Shown: positions 9,647 through 21,400 of the stretch, piece by piece
How the letters are laid out: each line of letters starts with the position of its first letter
How positions within the stretch are numbered: the first letter of the stretch is position 1
Assembly: GCA_022829145.1 (NCBI GenBank)
Contig: CM040763.1
Location: 3,633,842 to 3,697,841 of the forward strand
From: Albula goreensis
Taxonomy: Eukaryota > Chordata > Actinopteri > Albuliformes > Albulidae
Length of the DNA: 64,000 nucleotides
Direction of reading: 5' to 3'
Made by a program: the position numbers and the translations under genes
Notes under the pieces: generated by a model
What the model saw: only the letters and a program-made list of their open reading frames with translations
Told to the model about the DNA's origin: nothing
Database searches by the model: none

Positions 9647-9825
9647 CATTTACCCTAACAGCTGAACTTAGATCTGAGGGAGGAAGGAAGGACCCGGGAG
9701 GACAACAGGAAGGTTAAAGAGTCTGTATCTCCTGGTGCACGTTGCCTGTTTAAGGGTTAAAGCTCTAATTGTTTGCTGTTAGAGTTGATGTGTATTGATA
9801 TGGGTGTAGTTACTTATACCAATAG
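9647..9825 (+). other. Unique spacer of the higher-order repeat, copy 1
   Basis: Non-repetitive sequence starts ACATTTACCCTAACAGCTGA and ends at an AG just before an exon copy. It recurs at 11099-11278 and 12547-12726. Its end (GATATGGGTGTAG) resembles the intron end before the true terminal exon, so it probably derives from that intron. Confidence 0.8.
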
Positions 9826-9977
9826 TTGAAAGGCACATGATGTCCTTCATAGAGTCATGTCGAGTTCCTGGAAAAAGTGACTGTGACAAGTGTCTTGACA
9901 GTGAAAGAAAAGCCCTTCGAAATAGAAACTGGCTAAGTCTCAAGTTTTACGTTAAAAATCGCATCATAGCACTTTAA
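9826..9977 (+). pseudogene. Copy B of the terminal exon (possible alternative last exon)
   Basis: It matches the terminal exon from the VERHMM codons on, with a few substitutions (for example Lys to Ser in PGKSD), and ends in TAA after NRIIAL. It lacks the first ~22 residues of the domain (KKRMW block). An AG directly precedes it, and splicing from the donor at 8751 would enter it in phase 1, in frame. Whether it is used is unknown. Confidence 0.65.
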
Positions 9978-10002
9978 AAAAAAGTAGAGTTTAACCCTTA
10001 AA

Positions 10003-10423
10003 AAGGAAGGGAAGGAGGGAGGAAGAAGGATGGAAGGAGGGAGGGAGGGAAGGAGGGAGGAAGAAGGATGGAAGGAGGGAGGAAGGGAAGGAGGGAGGAA
10101 GAAGGATGGAAGGAGGGAGGGAGGGAAGGAGGGAGGAAGAAGGATGGAAGGAGGGAGGAAGAAGGATGGGGGGGAGGGAGGGAGGGAAGAACAGATGAAG
10201 GAAGGAAGAAAGGATGGAAGAAAGGACAGATGAAAGGATGGAAGAAAGGACAGATGGAAGGAAGGAAGAAAGGACAGATGAAGGAAGGAAGGAAGGAAGG
10301 ACAGATGAAGAAAGGACAGATGAAGGAAGGAAGGAAGAAAGGACAGATGAAGGAAGGAAGAAAGGACAGATGAAAGGATGGAAGGAAGGAAGAAAGGACA
10401 GATGAAGGAAGGAAGGAAAAAAG
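10003..10423 (+). repeat. Purine-rich array, short type, copy 1
   Basis: Same subunits as the long array but with a different arrangement and about 150 bases shorter. It lies between exon copies B and C. Confidence 0.85.
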
Positions 10424-10503
10424 GACAGTGAAAGAAAAGCCCTTCGAAATAGAAACTGACTAAGTCTCAAGTTTTACGTTAAAAATTGCATCACAGCACT
10501 TTA
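10424..10503 (+). pseudogene. Copy C, 3' fragment of the terminal exon
   Basis: Only the last part of the exon is present (from DSERKALRNRN). The Trp codon after NRN is TGA here, so the fragment cannot encode the rest of the domain. It joins the purine array directly on its left without an acceptor. Confidence 0.75.
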
Positions 10504-10529
10504 AAAAAAAAGTAGAGTTTAACCCTTAA

Positions 10530-11098
10530 AAAGGAAGGGAAGGAGGGAGGAAGAAGGATGGAAGGAGGGAGGGAGGGAAGGAGGGAGGAAGAAGGATTGA
10601 AGGAGGGAGGAAGGGAAGGAGGGAGGAAGAAGGATGGAAGGAGGGAGGGAGGGAAGGAGGGAGGAAGAAGGATGGGGGAGGGAGGGAGGGAAGAACAGAT
10701 GAAGGAAGGAAGAAAGGATGGAAGAAAGGACAGATGAAAGGATGGAAGAAAGGACAGATGGAAGGAAGGAAGAAAGGACAGATGAAGGAAGGAAGGAAGG
10801 ACAGATGAAGGAAGGAAGAAAGGACAGATGAAGGAAGGAAGAAAGGACAGATGAAAGGATGGAAGAAAGGACAGATGGAAGGAAGGAAGAAAGGACAGAT
10901 GGAAGGAAGGAAGAAAGGACAGATGAAGGAAGGAAGGAAGGACAGATGAAGGAAGGAAGAAAGGACAGATGAAGGAAGGAAGAAAGGACAGATGAAAGGA
11001 TGGAAGAAAGGACAGATGGAAGGAAGGAAGAAAGGACAGATGAAGGAAGGAAGGAAAAAAGGACAGATGAAGGAAGGAAGAAAGGATAGAAGGAGGGA
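10530..11098 (+). repeat. Purine-rich array, long type, copy 2
   Basis: A close copy of the array at 9069-9646 with the same order of subunits. Followed by the same spacer. Confidence 0.9.
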
Positions 11099-11278
11099 AC
11101 ATTTACCCTAACAGCTGAACTTAGATCTGAGGGAGGAAGGAAGGACCCGGGAGGACAACAGGAAGGTTAAAGAGTCTGTATCTCCTGGTGCACGTTGCCT
11201 GTTTAAGGGTTAAAGCTCTAATTGTTTGCTGTTAGAGTTGATGTGTATTGATATGGGTGTAGTTACTTATACCAATAG
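11099..11278 (+). other. Unique spacer of the higher-order repeat, copy 2
   Basis: Near-identical to 9647-9825. It ends at the AG that precedes exon copy D. Confidence 0.8.
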
Positions 11279-11430
11279 TTGAAAGGCACATGATGTCCTT
11301 CATAGAGTCATGTCGAGTTCCTGGAAAAAGTGACTGTGACAAGTGTCTTGACAGTGAAAGAAAAGCCCTTCGAAATAGAAACTGGCTAAGTCTCAAGTTT
11401 TACGTTAAAAATCGCATCATAGCACTTTAA
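11279..11430 (+). pseudogene. Copy D of the terminal exon (possible alternative last exon)
   Basis: Near-identical to copy B at 9826-9977, with the same phase-1 acceptor context and the same TAA end. It lies 1453 bases downstream of copy B. Confidence 0.65.
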
Positions 11431-11454
11431 AAAAAAGTAGAGTTTAACCCTTAA

Positions 11455-11873
11455 AAAGGAAGGGAAGGAGGGAGGAAGAAGGATGGAAGGAGGGAGGGAG
11501 GGAAGGAGGGAGGAAGAAGGATGGAAGGAGGGAGGAAGGGAAGGAGGGAGGAAGAAGGATGGAAGGAGGGAGGGAGGGAAGGAGGGAGGAAGAAGGATGG
11601 AAGGAGGGAGGAAGAAGGATGGGGGAGGGAGGGAGGGAAGAACAGATGAAGGAAGGAAGAAAGGATGGAAGAAAGGACAGATGAAAGGATGGAAGAAAGG
11701 ACAGATGGAAGGAAGGAAGAAAGGACAGATGAAGGAAGGAAGGAAGGAAGGACAGATGAAGAAAGGACAGATGAAGGAAGGAAGGAAGAAAGGACAGATG
11801 AAGGAAGGAAGAAAGGACAGATGAAAGGATGGAAGGAAGGAAGAAAGGACAGATGAAGGAAGGAAGGAAAAAA
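11455..11873 (+). repeat. Purine-rich array, short type, copy 2
   Basis: A close copy of 10003-10423. It lies between exon copies D and E. Confidence 0.85.
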
Positions 11874-11953
11874 GGACAGTGAAAGAAAAGCCCTTCAAAT
11901 AGAAACTGACTAAGTCTCAAGTTTTACGTTAAAAATTGCATCACAGCACTTTA
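11874..11953 (+). pseudogene. Copy E, 3' fragment of the terminal exon
   Basis: The counterpart of copy C, with the same Trp-to-stop change and one additional missing base in the CTTCGAAAT region. Not coding. Confidence 0.7.
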
Positions 11954-11979
11954 AAAAAAAAAAGAGTTTAACCCTTAAA

Positions 11980-12546
11980 AAAGGAAGGGAAGGAGGGAGG
12001 AAGAAGGATGGAAGGAGGGAGGGAGGGAAGGAGGGAGGAAGAAGGATTGAAGGAGGGAGAGGAAGGAAGGAGGGAGGAAGAAGGATGGAAGGAGGGAGGG
12101 AGGGAAGGAGGGAGGAAGAAGGATGGGGGAGGGAGGGAGGGAAGAACAGATGAAGGAAGGAAGAAAGGATGGAAGAAAGGACAGATGAAAGGATGGAAGA
12201 AAGGACAGATGGAAGGAAGGAAGAAAGGACAGATGAAGGAAGGAAGGAAGGACAGATGAAGGAAGGAAGAAAGGACAGATGAAGGAAGGAAGAAAGGACA
12301 GATGAAAGGATGGAAGAAAGGACAGATGGAAGGAAGGAAGAAAGGACAGATGGAAGGAAGGAAGAAAAGGACAGATGAAGGAAGGAAGGAAGGACAGATG
12401 AAGGAAGGAAGAAAGGACAGATGAAGGAAGAAAGGACAGATGAAAGGATGGAAGAAAGGACAGATGGAAGGAAGGAAGAAAGGACAGATGAAGGAAGGAA
12501 GGAAAAAAGGACAGATGAAGGAAGGAAGAAAGGATAGAAGGAGGGA
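11980..12546 (+). repeat. Purine-rich array, long type, copy 3
   Basis: A third copy of the long array with small indels relative to the first two. Confidence 0.9.
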
Positions 12547-12726
12547 ACATTTACCCTAACAGCTGAACTTAGATCTGAGGGAGGAAGGAAGGACCCGGGA
12601 GGACAACAGGAAGGTTAAAGAGTCTGTATCTCCTGGTGCACGTTGCCTGTTTAAGGGTTAAAGCTCTAATTGTTTGCTGTTAGAGTTGATGTGTATTGAT
12701 ATGGGTGTAGTTACTTATACCAATAG
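12547..12726 (+). other. Unique spacer of the higher-order repeat, copy 3
   Basis: The same spacer as at 9647 and 11099, again ending in an AG before an exon copy. Confidence 0.8.
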
Positions 12727-12799
12727 TTGAAAGGCACATGATGTCCTTCATAGAGTCATGTCGAGTTCCTGGAAAAAGTGACTGTGACAAGTGTCTTGA
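12727..12799 (+). pseudogene. Copy F of the terminal exon, cut by the assembly gap
   Basis: Identical in layout to copies B and D up to the codons for CDKCL, then the sequence stops at the N run. The higher-order repeat therefore continues into the gap. Confidence 0.7.
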
Positions 12800-13299
12800 N
12801 NNNNNNNNNNNNNNNNNNNNNNNNNNNNNNNNNNNNNNNNNNNNNNNNNNNNNNNNNNNNNNNNNNNNNNNNNNNNNNNNNNNNNNNNNNNNNNNNNNNN
12901 NNNNNNNNNNNNNNNNNNNNNNNNNNNNNNNNNNNNNNNNNNNNNNNNNNNNNNNNNNNNNNNNNNNNNNNNNNNNNNNNNNNNNNNNNNNNNNNNNNNN
13001 NNNNNNNNNNNNNNNNNNNNNNNNNNNNNNNNNNNNNNNNNNNNNNNNNNNNNNNNNNNNNNNNNNNNNNNNNNNNNNNNNNNNNNNNNNNNNNNNNNNN
13101 NNNNNNNNNNNNNNNNNNNNNNNNNNNNNNNNNNNNNNNNNNNNNNNNNNNNNNNNNNNNNNNNNNNNNNNNNNNNNNNNNNNNNNNNNNNNNNNNNNNN
13201 NNNNNNNNNNNNNNNNNNNNNNNNNNNNNNNNNNNNNNNNNNNNNNNNNNNNNNNNNNNNNNNNNNNNNNNNNNNNNNNNNNNNNNNNNNNNNNNNNNN
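12800..13299. other. Assembly gap, 500 N
   Basis: Exactly 500 undetermined bases, the size often used as a placeholder. It sits inside the ~1.45 kb higher-order repeat on the left and abuts unrelated unique DNA on the right, so true length and copy number are unknown. Confidence 0.99.
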
Positions 13300-14816
13300 A
13301 ATCCCTCTTTGAATGTACGCCTCTTATTAGGTTGAGCTCTGAAATGGCATTTTTCATTTTGGACAAGTAGCCCAGCAGGAGAAATATTTAACAGATGAGC
13401 TTATAACGCGAGCTGCTACGGTGCGCTCCTTTCCCTCTAATTATAGAACATTCTTTTTTAAGTGCCCTTTCTTGTGCCTGGCGTGCTTAATTGTCTTCCA
13501 CAGGCCCATCTCATATCTATGGGAATGTGGCAGGGAATCAATGGAAATTATCGGAGGGATGGTTAGCATGCTGATTACGATGGCTGCTAATTTCTATAAC
13601 AGAAGAGGTGAAAGACCTATGCTAAACTTGCCCATGGGGAAACCAACACAACTTGCATGTATTTTTTTTTTTTATAATTCAACATAGATATTACAATTTA
13701 TGGCTTCCAACAAATAAGAATTGTTTTTATACTGAGCAGTGCAGAGAATGCTGTGAGTTGGGATCTTCATTAAATCTTTAAAAAGATATATGGAGCTTTT
13801 CTGGTACAGCCGTGACAGTATAGTCAGGATGTAAGACTAGAGTGCAGGGCCCGCTCATACACAGGAGGAGTGTCTTAAAAGGATAAGCCACATTACAGCC
13901 CAGAACCCCCTGCACCAACCCTCAACTGCACAGCACAGGCACTCTCAAATTCACCTTATGCAATGTTGTTAAAAGTGGAGGAAAGAGGAATATTTAGCAT
14001 GACTAGACCAACCTCAGGTGCATATCTATGCAGAAAGCAGCTGAAGGCTACCACACTCAAGTGAGATGATGAAAATGCATGTAAGATGAACTAAAATAGT
14101 GCTTTATTTTCTTTAACCCACCTGAGTTTTCGAATGAAGGGGGTTGGTATACCAAGCCCCGAGTCCACAGATTAGGATGTCAGAACATGCATATGCAAGG
14201 CTTAGCCAAAACATAAGCAGATTGAGCTGCACTCAGTTATTGTATATTGCATTGAATTGATGATTGCATTAAATGTTGACCAACCTTATTGGCCCGGATT
14301 TTTGCTTGCATCATGCTTTCTGCATTAGATGCTGAAACGGACAGATTTTCCCTCAAGTACCTGGTGAAGTTCTCATTGTCATTCAAAATACTTCTCAGAG
14401 GGATGGACTGACCTTGAATGAGGAATGAAAAGAAGAAAATAATGAATGAAAGGACGAATTACTCTGAGACAACTCATCTTGGGTGCATTTTGTTCAAGAA
14501 AAGGTATATTTAGAGTCTACATGCTGATACATTTTAAAGAAATAACTGTTGCCTAATTCATTCAAATTAATTTTAATTGCTTCATTAACATGAAATTATA
14601 GGTATCTAAAATGACAATTTCCTTCATTCCCATTGTGTTTTACTTTCTTTGAAATTTCTGTCTGTCTTTCATGTTTTTGTGTTTTGGTGATAATACCATG
14701 TTTTTTATGGATTGCTCCTACAATAAGGAAATGTTTAATTATAGGTTTGTTTGTGGAAAAGACAATTCAATACTTAGAAGTGATTGCAGCCGTTTCAAGT
14801 AATTTTGAGGAGAATA

Positions 14817-14847
<31 letters not shown>

Positions 14848-15474
14848 CTCTCTCTCTGTCTCTCTCTCTCCTTACAGATTCCTTCATACACATTTTACAA
14901 TATTGGACAACCTGTTGAAACCATAAATTAATAATCGTTCCCATATTATCTAATATCCTAATGAATCTCCTTTGCATAAAGGTCTTTATGAGCCTCACAC
15001 AGTAGACAATATTTCCCATTAATTATTCTTCATCATTGATATTTTGAAGGATTTAATCTTGTAAACTACAAGCACAATGACCTCAAAATGCTAATTTACG
15101 GTGAGCGTTGTCAGGTTTCAGGAGAGTGGGATATCTTTGCCTATTTGTAAATTAGGTTCCCTATGAAAAGCTGAGTATCATCATGCTAAATGAGCCAACT
15201 GCAGAACAACAAACTATGAAGATAAACGATCTGCCACTCCGCCATGCAAATCAAGACATAAATAATCAGTGCCTTTGTTTTTCGGGCTACCGTGAATAAC
15301 TACAGACATTCACCACGTGTTTAACCCCACAGTGCCAGTGATGTTGTTGAAGGAGACCTCAGAACCTGGCTGGATGTATTTTAATATTGAATATCAGGTG
15401 GGGGTCACAAGCAGGAGAGCTCATCTTTCAATCAGAGATTATGTCGGTAAGTTTGGGCATGAATAAACGAGTGA
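13300..15474. other. Non-coding; candidate conserved non-coding blocks
   Basis: No gene found. Base-balanced blocks without simple repeats lie at about 13300-13620, 14200-14400 and 15030-15340. The last includes an ATGCAAAT octamer at 15244-15251, the POU-factor recognition type. Conservation is inferred from texture only. A short (AC)n/(TC)n patch is at 14817-14870. Confidence 0.35.

Positions 15475-15476
<2 letters not shown>

Positions 15477-15562
<86 letters not shown>
15477..15562. repeat. (GT)n microsatellite
   Basis: About 42 uninterrupted GT units. The frames encoding Cys-Val or His-Thr repeats here are artefacts. Confidence 0.97.
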
Positions 15563-15564
<2 letters not shown>

Positions 15565-16510
15565 AGGTACCAGGTACATGCATATACCATTTTCTGGGTT
15601 GGAATTCTGCAGAATCAAAGCCCATTGGTCCAAATCATCGGAAAGCTGCCGATACTTAGAAAGAAGGGACCTGTTTGCTACGTTTAACTGCAGATCGATC
15701 AACACTTCTGCAATCCTAAGTGTGCAGAAACAAAAATGGGGACACCGATGTCAGAGTGGGATACACTGATGAAAAAAGACACATAATTCCCTCAGTTAAA
15801 ATTCTGTTTTCACCAATGAATAAGATTACAGGTGTCACTGCTCACTGGCAGACATTGAAGAAAACTGTGCAATAACCAAATCACAACGATGGATATGAAG
15901 GAAAGGTTAGCTATATATAACTACATTCAGCTCACATACTGTATATAACCTGTAGAAGGAAAAAGAAATCAGTCAAAACAGAACCGGAGACGATATCATT
16001 TTTTCATCAGTTACTGTTAAAGCTGTGAGAACACAGGTCAGTCAAGCATAGAGAAAGTGCAATTAAAACCTTATGAGAATAAAGTTAAACTATAACAATG
16101 ATAATAAGAACATTTATAGCAATAATTTATATAATGAATTTGCAAGAACATTTATAGCAACAACCCAGGGCAATGACAGTAAAAGATACGCCACCACTCT
16201 TACACAGATGAATTGAAATTGTTGACTTGTCCGGGCGTTTCTCCTGGGGTTGGGTATGCCAAACAGGGGTTATCGATGTTACACATCATTCCCTGTAACC
16301 ATGGCAATACTCCAGCTGATGGCATCGCCTTATTAGGATAATGACCTGAGGAAAAAAGTTTAAATATATATATATGAAAAAGTAAAAGACAGACTACTAC
16401 TACAAACAATAATAATAATATTTGCTTGGTATTTGCCTGGCTGGATGTAATTTGCCTATCTGAATGTACCTATCTGGAGCTAGAGGCAAATTATGAATGC
16501 ACATATATAA

Positions 16511-16551
<41 letters not shown>

Positions 16552-17639
16552 TAGAGATAGGAGGAGAAAAGGGACAGAGAGAGAAAGAGAGAGGTCAAAT
16601 TACAATTGTTTTAAAAAAAAATGAATGAAGTATACATCCCCTTACACTGTCCTTGGTAGATAGGCTGGTTTGTGGAGCGGACCCAGACCAGAATGAAAAA
16701 CAGGAAGAGTGGCCATATCAACTCGATGACCAATCGAACCTGCAAGATAATTACAGTGGTTTAAGGAGTCCCTCCATCCACAGCATCTCCACTTACTGTC
16801 ATAGTTATCAGAGGGACAGAAAAGAACTATAATAGGTTATGTTCGGGACCCATTTTTGTCTTACTTTTAGCTGTGGACTTATTGTAATACCTGCACTGAG
16901 ACAGGAAAGATTAGGCAGAGTTTTAGCTGAATAATAATAGTATGGAATATAATAGTGGATGTATATACTTGAGAGGAATGCAAGCCAATTCCTGCACACT
17001 CAGAGTGCAAAATAAGTAAATGTTTGACAACCAGCTGTCTTGCAGCAAGTAATGCATGTTATTAGACAAAGCAAAGGAAATCAAGTGCAAATGTAGCATA
17101 TGCTCTTTTCTTATAGTTACACAACATGTGGAATTAATGTTTAAACTGATTTTTTCCTTTGGTGCAGTTTGGGAAATTCTGATTCACAGAACATTAAATG
17201 TATAAACAGGGGCACTTTTGAAAGATACAGGAATATAGTGCAACACTTGCTCATGGGAAAAAAATATCTTTATTATTTGTAAGATTTTATTTGTAACATT
17301 TTGACCACGATGGCCTTCATGCTTTTAATAATAAAGACATATGTTCCTATAAAAACATTTTAAAATATTGTTGCAACTATGAACAATTGAAGAAAACAAA
17401 TTTTGATTAATTTATATTTTGATAAATTATAGGGGCATGCGTGACCAATCAAAACAGACTTTACTTTACAGCGCAATTTTCTATTGGTTCAGGAGATGAA
17501 TATGTCCTTTGGAATATGTTCTGTTTATTTTGAAATATAATAACACAGATGCCCTCAAAGAGACAGAGCACAATGGATTGAATCTAACCCCAAAGACTGA
17601 ATGAAAATGGTAGTCAATGACCCATCTCTCTTATATCAC
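15563..17639. other. Non-coding, AT-rich, no gene seen
   Basis: Contains a (GA)n run at 16513-16549. No exon-like frames or recognisable transposons were seen. Confidence 0.5.
16513..16549. repeat. (GA)n microsatellite
   Basis: About 18 GA units, continuing into impure GA-rich sequence to about 16594. Confidence 0.95.
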
Positions 17640-18470
17640 CGGACATGGCTGAGCTGTTGAGCTGTGAGGGTCTGGAGTACGTGTCTACATGTTCTTAGGC
17701 TGCTGGGGGTGGGGGGGTGCTATGGAGAGAGTTTAATAAAGTGGGGCCCATGGCTGGCTGCCCTTTGCGGCTGCCCAGGGCACACTCAGACCAGTGTCCA
17801 GGCCGTTGAGTCATTTTCATTTAACCGATAAATCGAACCTGCTCGGGCGTTTTTCGGTTTTTTGAGCGCCGCTGCTCCCCTTTAATACCCTCTCTTCACA
17901 GCCCGGGTTCCCTGGCCGCGTTGAAAGACTCTAACGTTTATTTCAAATTACCCCAGGGAGTACCTGGACACAAGATGGAGGGAGGGATGCTGCAATCCAG
18001 AGAGGCCTCTACACCCTCTTTAAATGGAGCTGATTGCATGGAGTATTTTCTCTGGCTCATTTTGTTCTCACCCCTCAGCGAATGCCCTTTTGTACCACTG
18101 TCCTACTCGGGGGGAAAACAACAGTTTTCACCAGCTCCTTCTCCAAGAGGCAAAATGGTTCCATATGCAGGGAGCTCTTGGTCTTTACAGTTTGTTTTTG
18201 ATTGATACTGTGTGTTTCTGGGGTTCTGAGCACCCTAATTTCACCAATGGAGCGTCTTAAGTCTGCAGTGGGAACATTCCTCTATGCATTTCTCCATGTC
18301 TGACCTCCAGAAACGGCCACTCGGTCGCCGAGGCCTCTATACATCCGTGAGATCCACCGTCATCCAGCACATGCAAAGGCACCCACAGCCCACACATACG
18401 TTTCATAGAAGTATTAATTACCAGTGTGCGATTTCTCACAAGATCTTGAGGAATAACCCTGTTTATACAC
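17640..18470. other. Candidate conserved non-coding block
   Basis: GC content is clearly higher than the surroundings, there are no tandem repeats, and open frames have no recognisable protein similarity. There are AT-rich homeobox-like cores near 18410-18425. I infer regulatory DNA; no direct proof. Confidence 0.3.
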
Positions 18471-21400
18471 ATAATTTTATAATACATTCACACCTCCTGT
18501 AGTTTTTAGTTCTTGGATCACACAGACTTGACAGTGTGTGTCTGTGTGTGTTCAGGTTATTCATTTTTGTTGTTTGCAAAATGACAATACATTGTGTGTT
18601 GACAGATGCTGTTCAGGTTAAGTGCTTTGCATGACAATACAATCAACAGCCTTCATTTTGGAAGCCCACTTCATTTTCCATTATTCTATATGCCTCCCCT
18701 CACCTGGTTCTAGGTGACATCTGGTGCCTTTCGTTCTGCCCCTATCTAGCACTAAGAAAACCCAGAAACAAAGCAGGACACATGTGCTGTTGATATGTCA
18801 AAACAAACTTTCTGTTTCAGTTCTCAGATCGTACCGAGCGTATGACTGGATCATCATAACGCAGCACCCTGCTGTTAGAGTAACCCGAGAAGAAATAAAT
18901 ATTTTTACTGTAAAGCAGTAATTAATATTTATGTAAACACAGGTTATCAGAAGCTATTTTAAACCATTATAAATATGGAGGCAAACTGCATTATGCTAAA
19001 CTGAAATAAACACAATTTCAAAACAGTCTGCTGGAAAATAAACCACGACATGCTCACTAAGCAGCAACACTGAGGCGTCTGAATCTGTTCAACTTGTCTT
19101 GCGACCACAGACAGGCTGTAAATTTGAATTTTCAAATGTTAATCTAATATTTCTGAAATGTTTCTTTTGAGTGGGTTCTCTTCGGTACTGTCATTTCTTT
19201 CAAAATACTGTTTTTTTTCACCCTGATTTATGAATTCATTTTTTTTTTCCTGTCATTCGGTTTCGAACATCCAGTTGTGTATTTTTTGTATAGCCCTGTG
19301 TAAATGCTGTTTTTCCATCCATCAGTCAGACTGAGACTGCATAGAAAAGCAAAGCCTGCTCCCACTCTCTCACGGCCCCCCAGCTGAGCCCGGGCCACAC
19401 AGTTACTCCAACCCCACAGCCAATTACGGGCTTCCCCGCTGGGCCTGGACACCGTCAGAGTCTGGACTCAGGCCCAGACAGAGGGGTCCGCCCACGCTCA
19501 GGAACGGGTAATGCGTGTTTAGGGATGAGCCACCCAGCATCTCAAAGTCGTGATAGGTCTATTTCATGGGAAAAAAAAAAATCCAGAGAAGTGTCCATGC
19601 TACAGTCACTGGTTTTCCGGGCTAAAATATAACAGGCTGGCGTCGGCAGTCATGAGTTTATGAAACTAACCCGAGGCAGTTAGAGTTTCACCTGCTTTCA
19701 CCTGGCGCAAAGGAATTCCTTTACACAGAAAGATAACCTTTATGCATCTTAAGTATTAATAACCAAGTTTACTTAAGTAATTCCCACACAGTCAAACACC
19801 ATAGCTCTCTCTTTCATGCTTGAGGGACTTCCTGTTGAAGGTGGTTTCTAAGGCGCTCAGTGGATGCACTGGCAGGACTGAGCCAAGCCCCTTTGAATCT
19901 GTATCGGCATACTCAGGTGATTTCTGGACTGGAACAGCAGCAAACCCAACCTCGATAAATGAGTAGGAAACATGCTGGAAGAAAGTTCAGAATGTATTCA
20001 CTTTCATCAAACTATTTATTTTTGAAACATAGGGGGGTGGACTTGGGTGACCCTCCTTGCCTTCACTTAATTACTCTATGTCTAGCACCCTGTATCTCAT
20101 GACATCACACACAATTAAAGTAAGTAACTTCGTTAGCTGGCTCAACGGGGAAACTGAGTGAGAGGTGATTATTAATAATGAAAGGTAGGTGCAGGAGCTA
20201 ACGAGAGAAACCATGGGAATTATGCTCTGAAATGTGCTAATGGAAACTTAGCTGGCCCAGGGACTGCTTGCAAATTGGGTGATGACCGTTCATTCCGACT
20301 CCACAGAAAGTGCAAAGGGTGATTTTTTTTTTTTTGACATTTTCAATAATGACATACCAGACATACCAACCCAAACACTACAACCTGACATGAGGTGGAC
20401 GCAGTGAACTCGTAAAAAATAATGTCCTCGCAGTATGTTATATGGCCTACATATGATTACACGCTGTGTATGCAAAGACTTCAATATTTTTAGGCTATTG
20501 GGGATTCCTGCATCTCACGCCAGCTATGGGCTGTCTTCCCTCAATGTGCTACAAACCAGTTTATCGAATGAACCCCTGACAATCTGGAGCCCGACGCATA
20601 ATTGTTTAATTTCCAGCAGAATCCTGGGTTTTCACAGTGTGGCATGTATCTGCTGGGGAAGAAGGTAATTTACACAGCAGTCAGGCCTTCAAAATGGGTT
20701 TTCTCCTCTCTCCTTAAGACGAGCCCAGGTTTGTTATAGCTGAAATTCGGCCATGTAAAATAAATAAATAAATAAATAAAAGAAAACATTTGAAAGTAAT
20801 AAATCTTTGGAAATTGAAGGTGACATTCCCTTGTAGCGCATGTCAAGGAGAAAGGACTCTCCTCTCAAGGCGCTGGAATTAAGGCTGCCGCACCGGTATT
20901 AACCCTCTCCGGGTCAGCTGACCTTTCCTCCTTCACAAACAACAGCTCCAGCCAACATCTCCCGTCCAGCCCCAAATCACCACCTCAGAATGTATTTACG
21001 CCTTCACCTTTGTTGCCAACATCTTCCACATCGCTAGAGTGTGTTGGAGAGAGGGGGCGAGGGTGTACCTTTTGTCTCTTTCTGAGGAGAAAGTTCTTCC
21101 ATAGGAGGAGCCCAAGCTGTGACAGAAGGCCCATCGCACTTTGTCTCGCAATCTCCTGCCAATGCTTTTTATGGCAGCTGAATAAACCCTGGAAGGAACA
21201 AAGACAAGGTTTCAACATCATTATTTTTATTATTATTATCATTATTAATATTATTATTATTATTATTATTAGCAGTAGTAGTAGTAGTAGGAGGAGGAGA
21301 AAGACAGATCATCAGAGTAAAAGTGAATGCACTGGTACAGAAAGGTTCCTCTCCTGGTATAAGATGCATTTCAGCTCAGCTTCCAGAACATCTATCACTG

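Noticed and set aside
9065-12550. Many overlapping 60-200 codon frames on both strands
   Set aside because: Products of the GGAA/GGGA arrays; composition artefacts, not proteins.
12680-13370. Frames running through the N gap
   Set aside because: The translation consists of undetermined residues; nothing can be supported.
15387-15769. Cys-Val and His-Thr repeat frames
   Set aside because: Artefacts of the (GT)n microsatellite; the same holds for frames at 41169-41626, 42896-43355 and 62000-62147.
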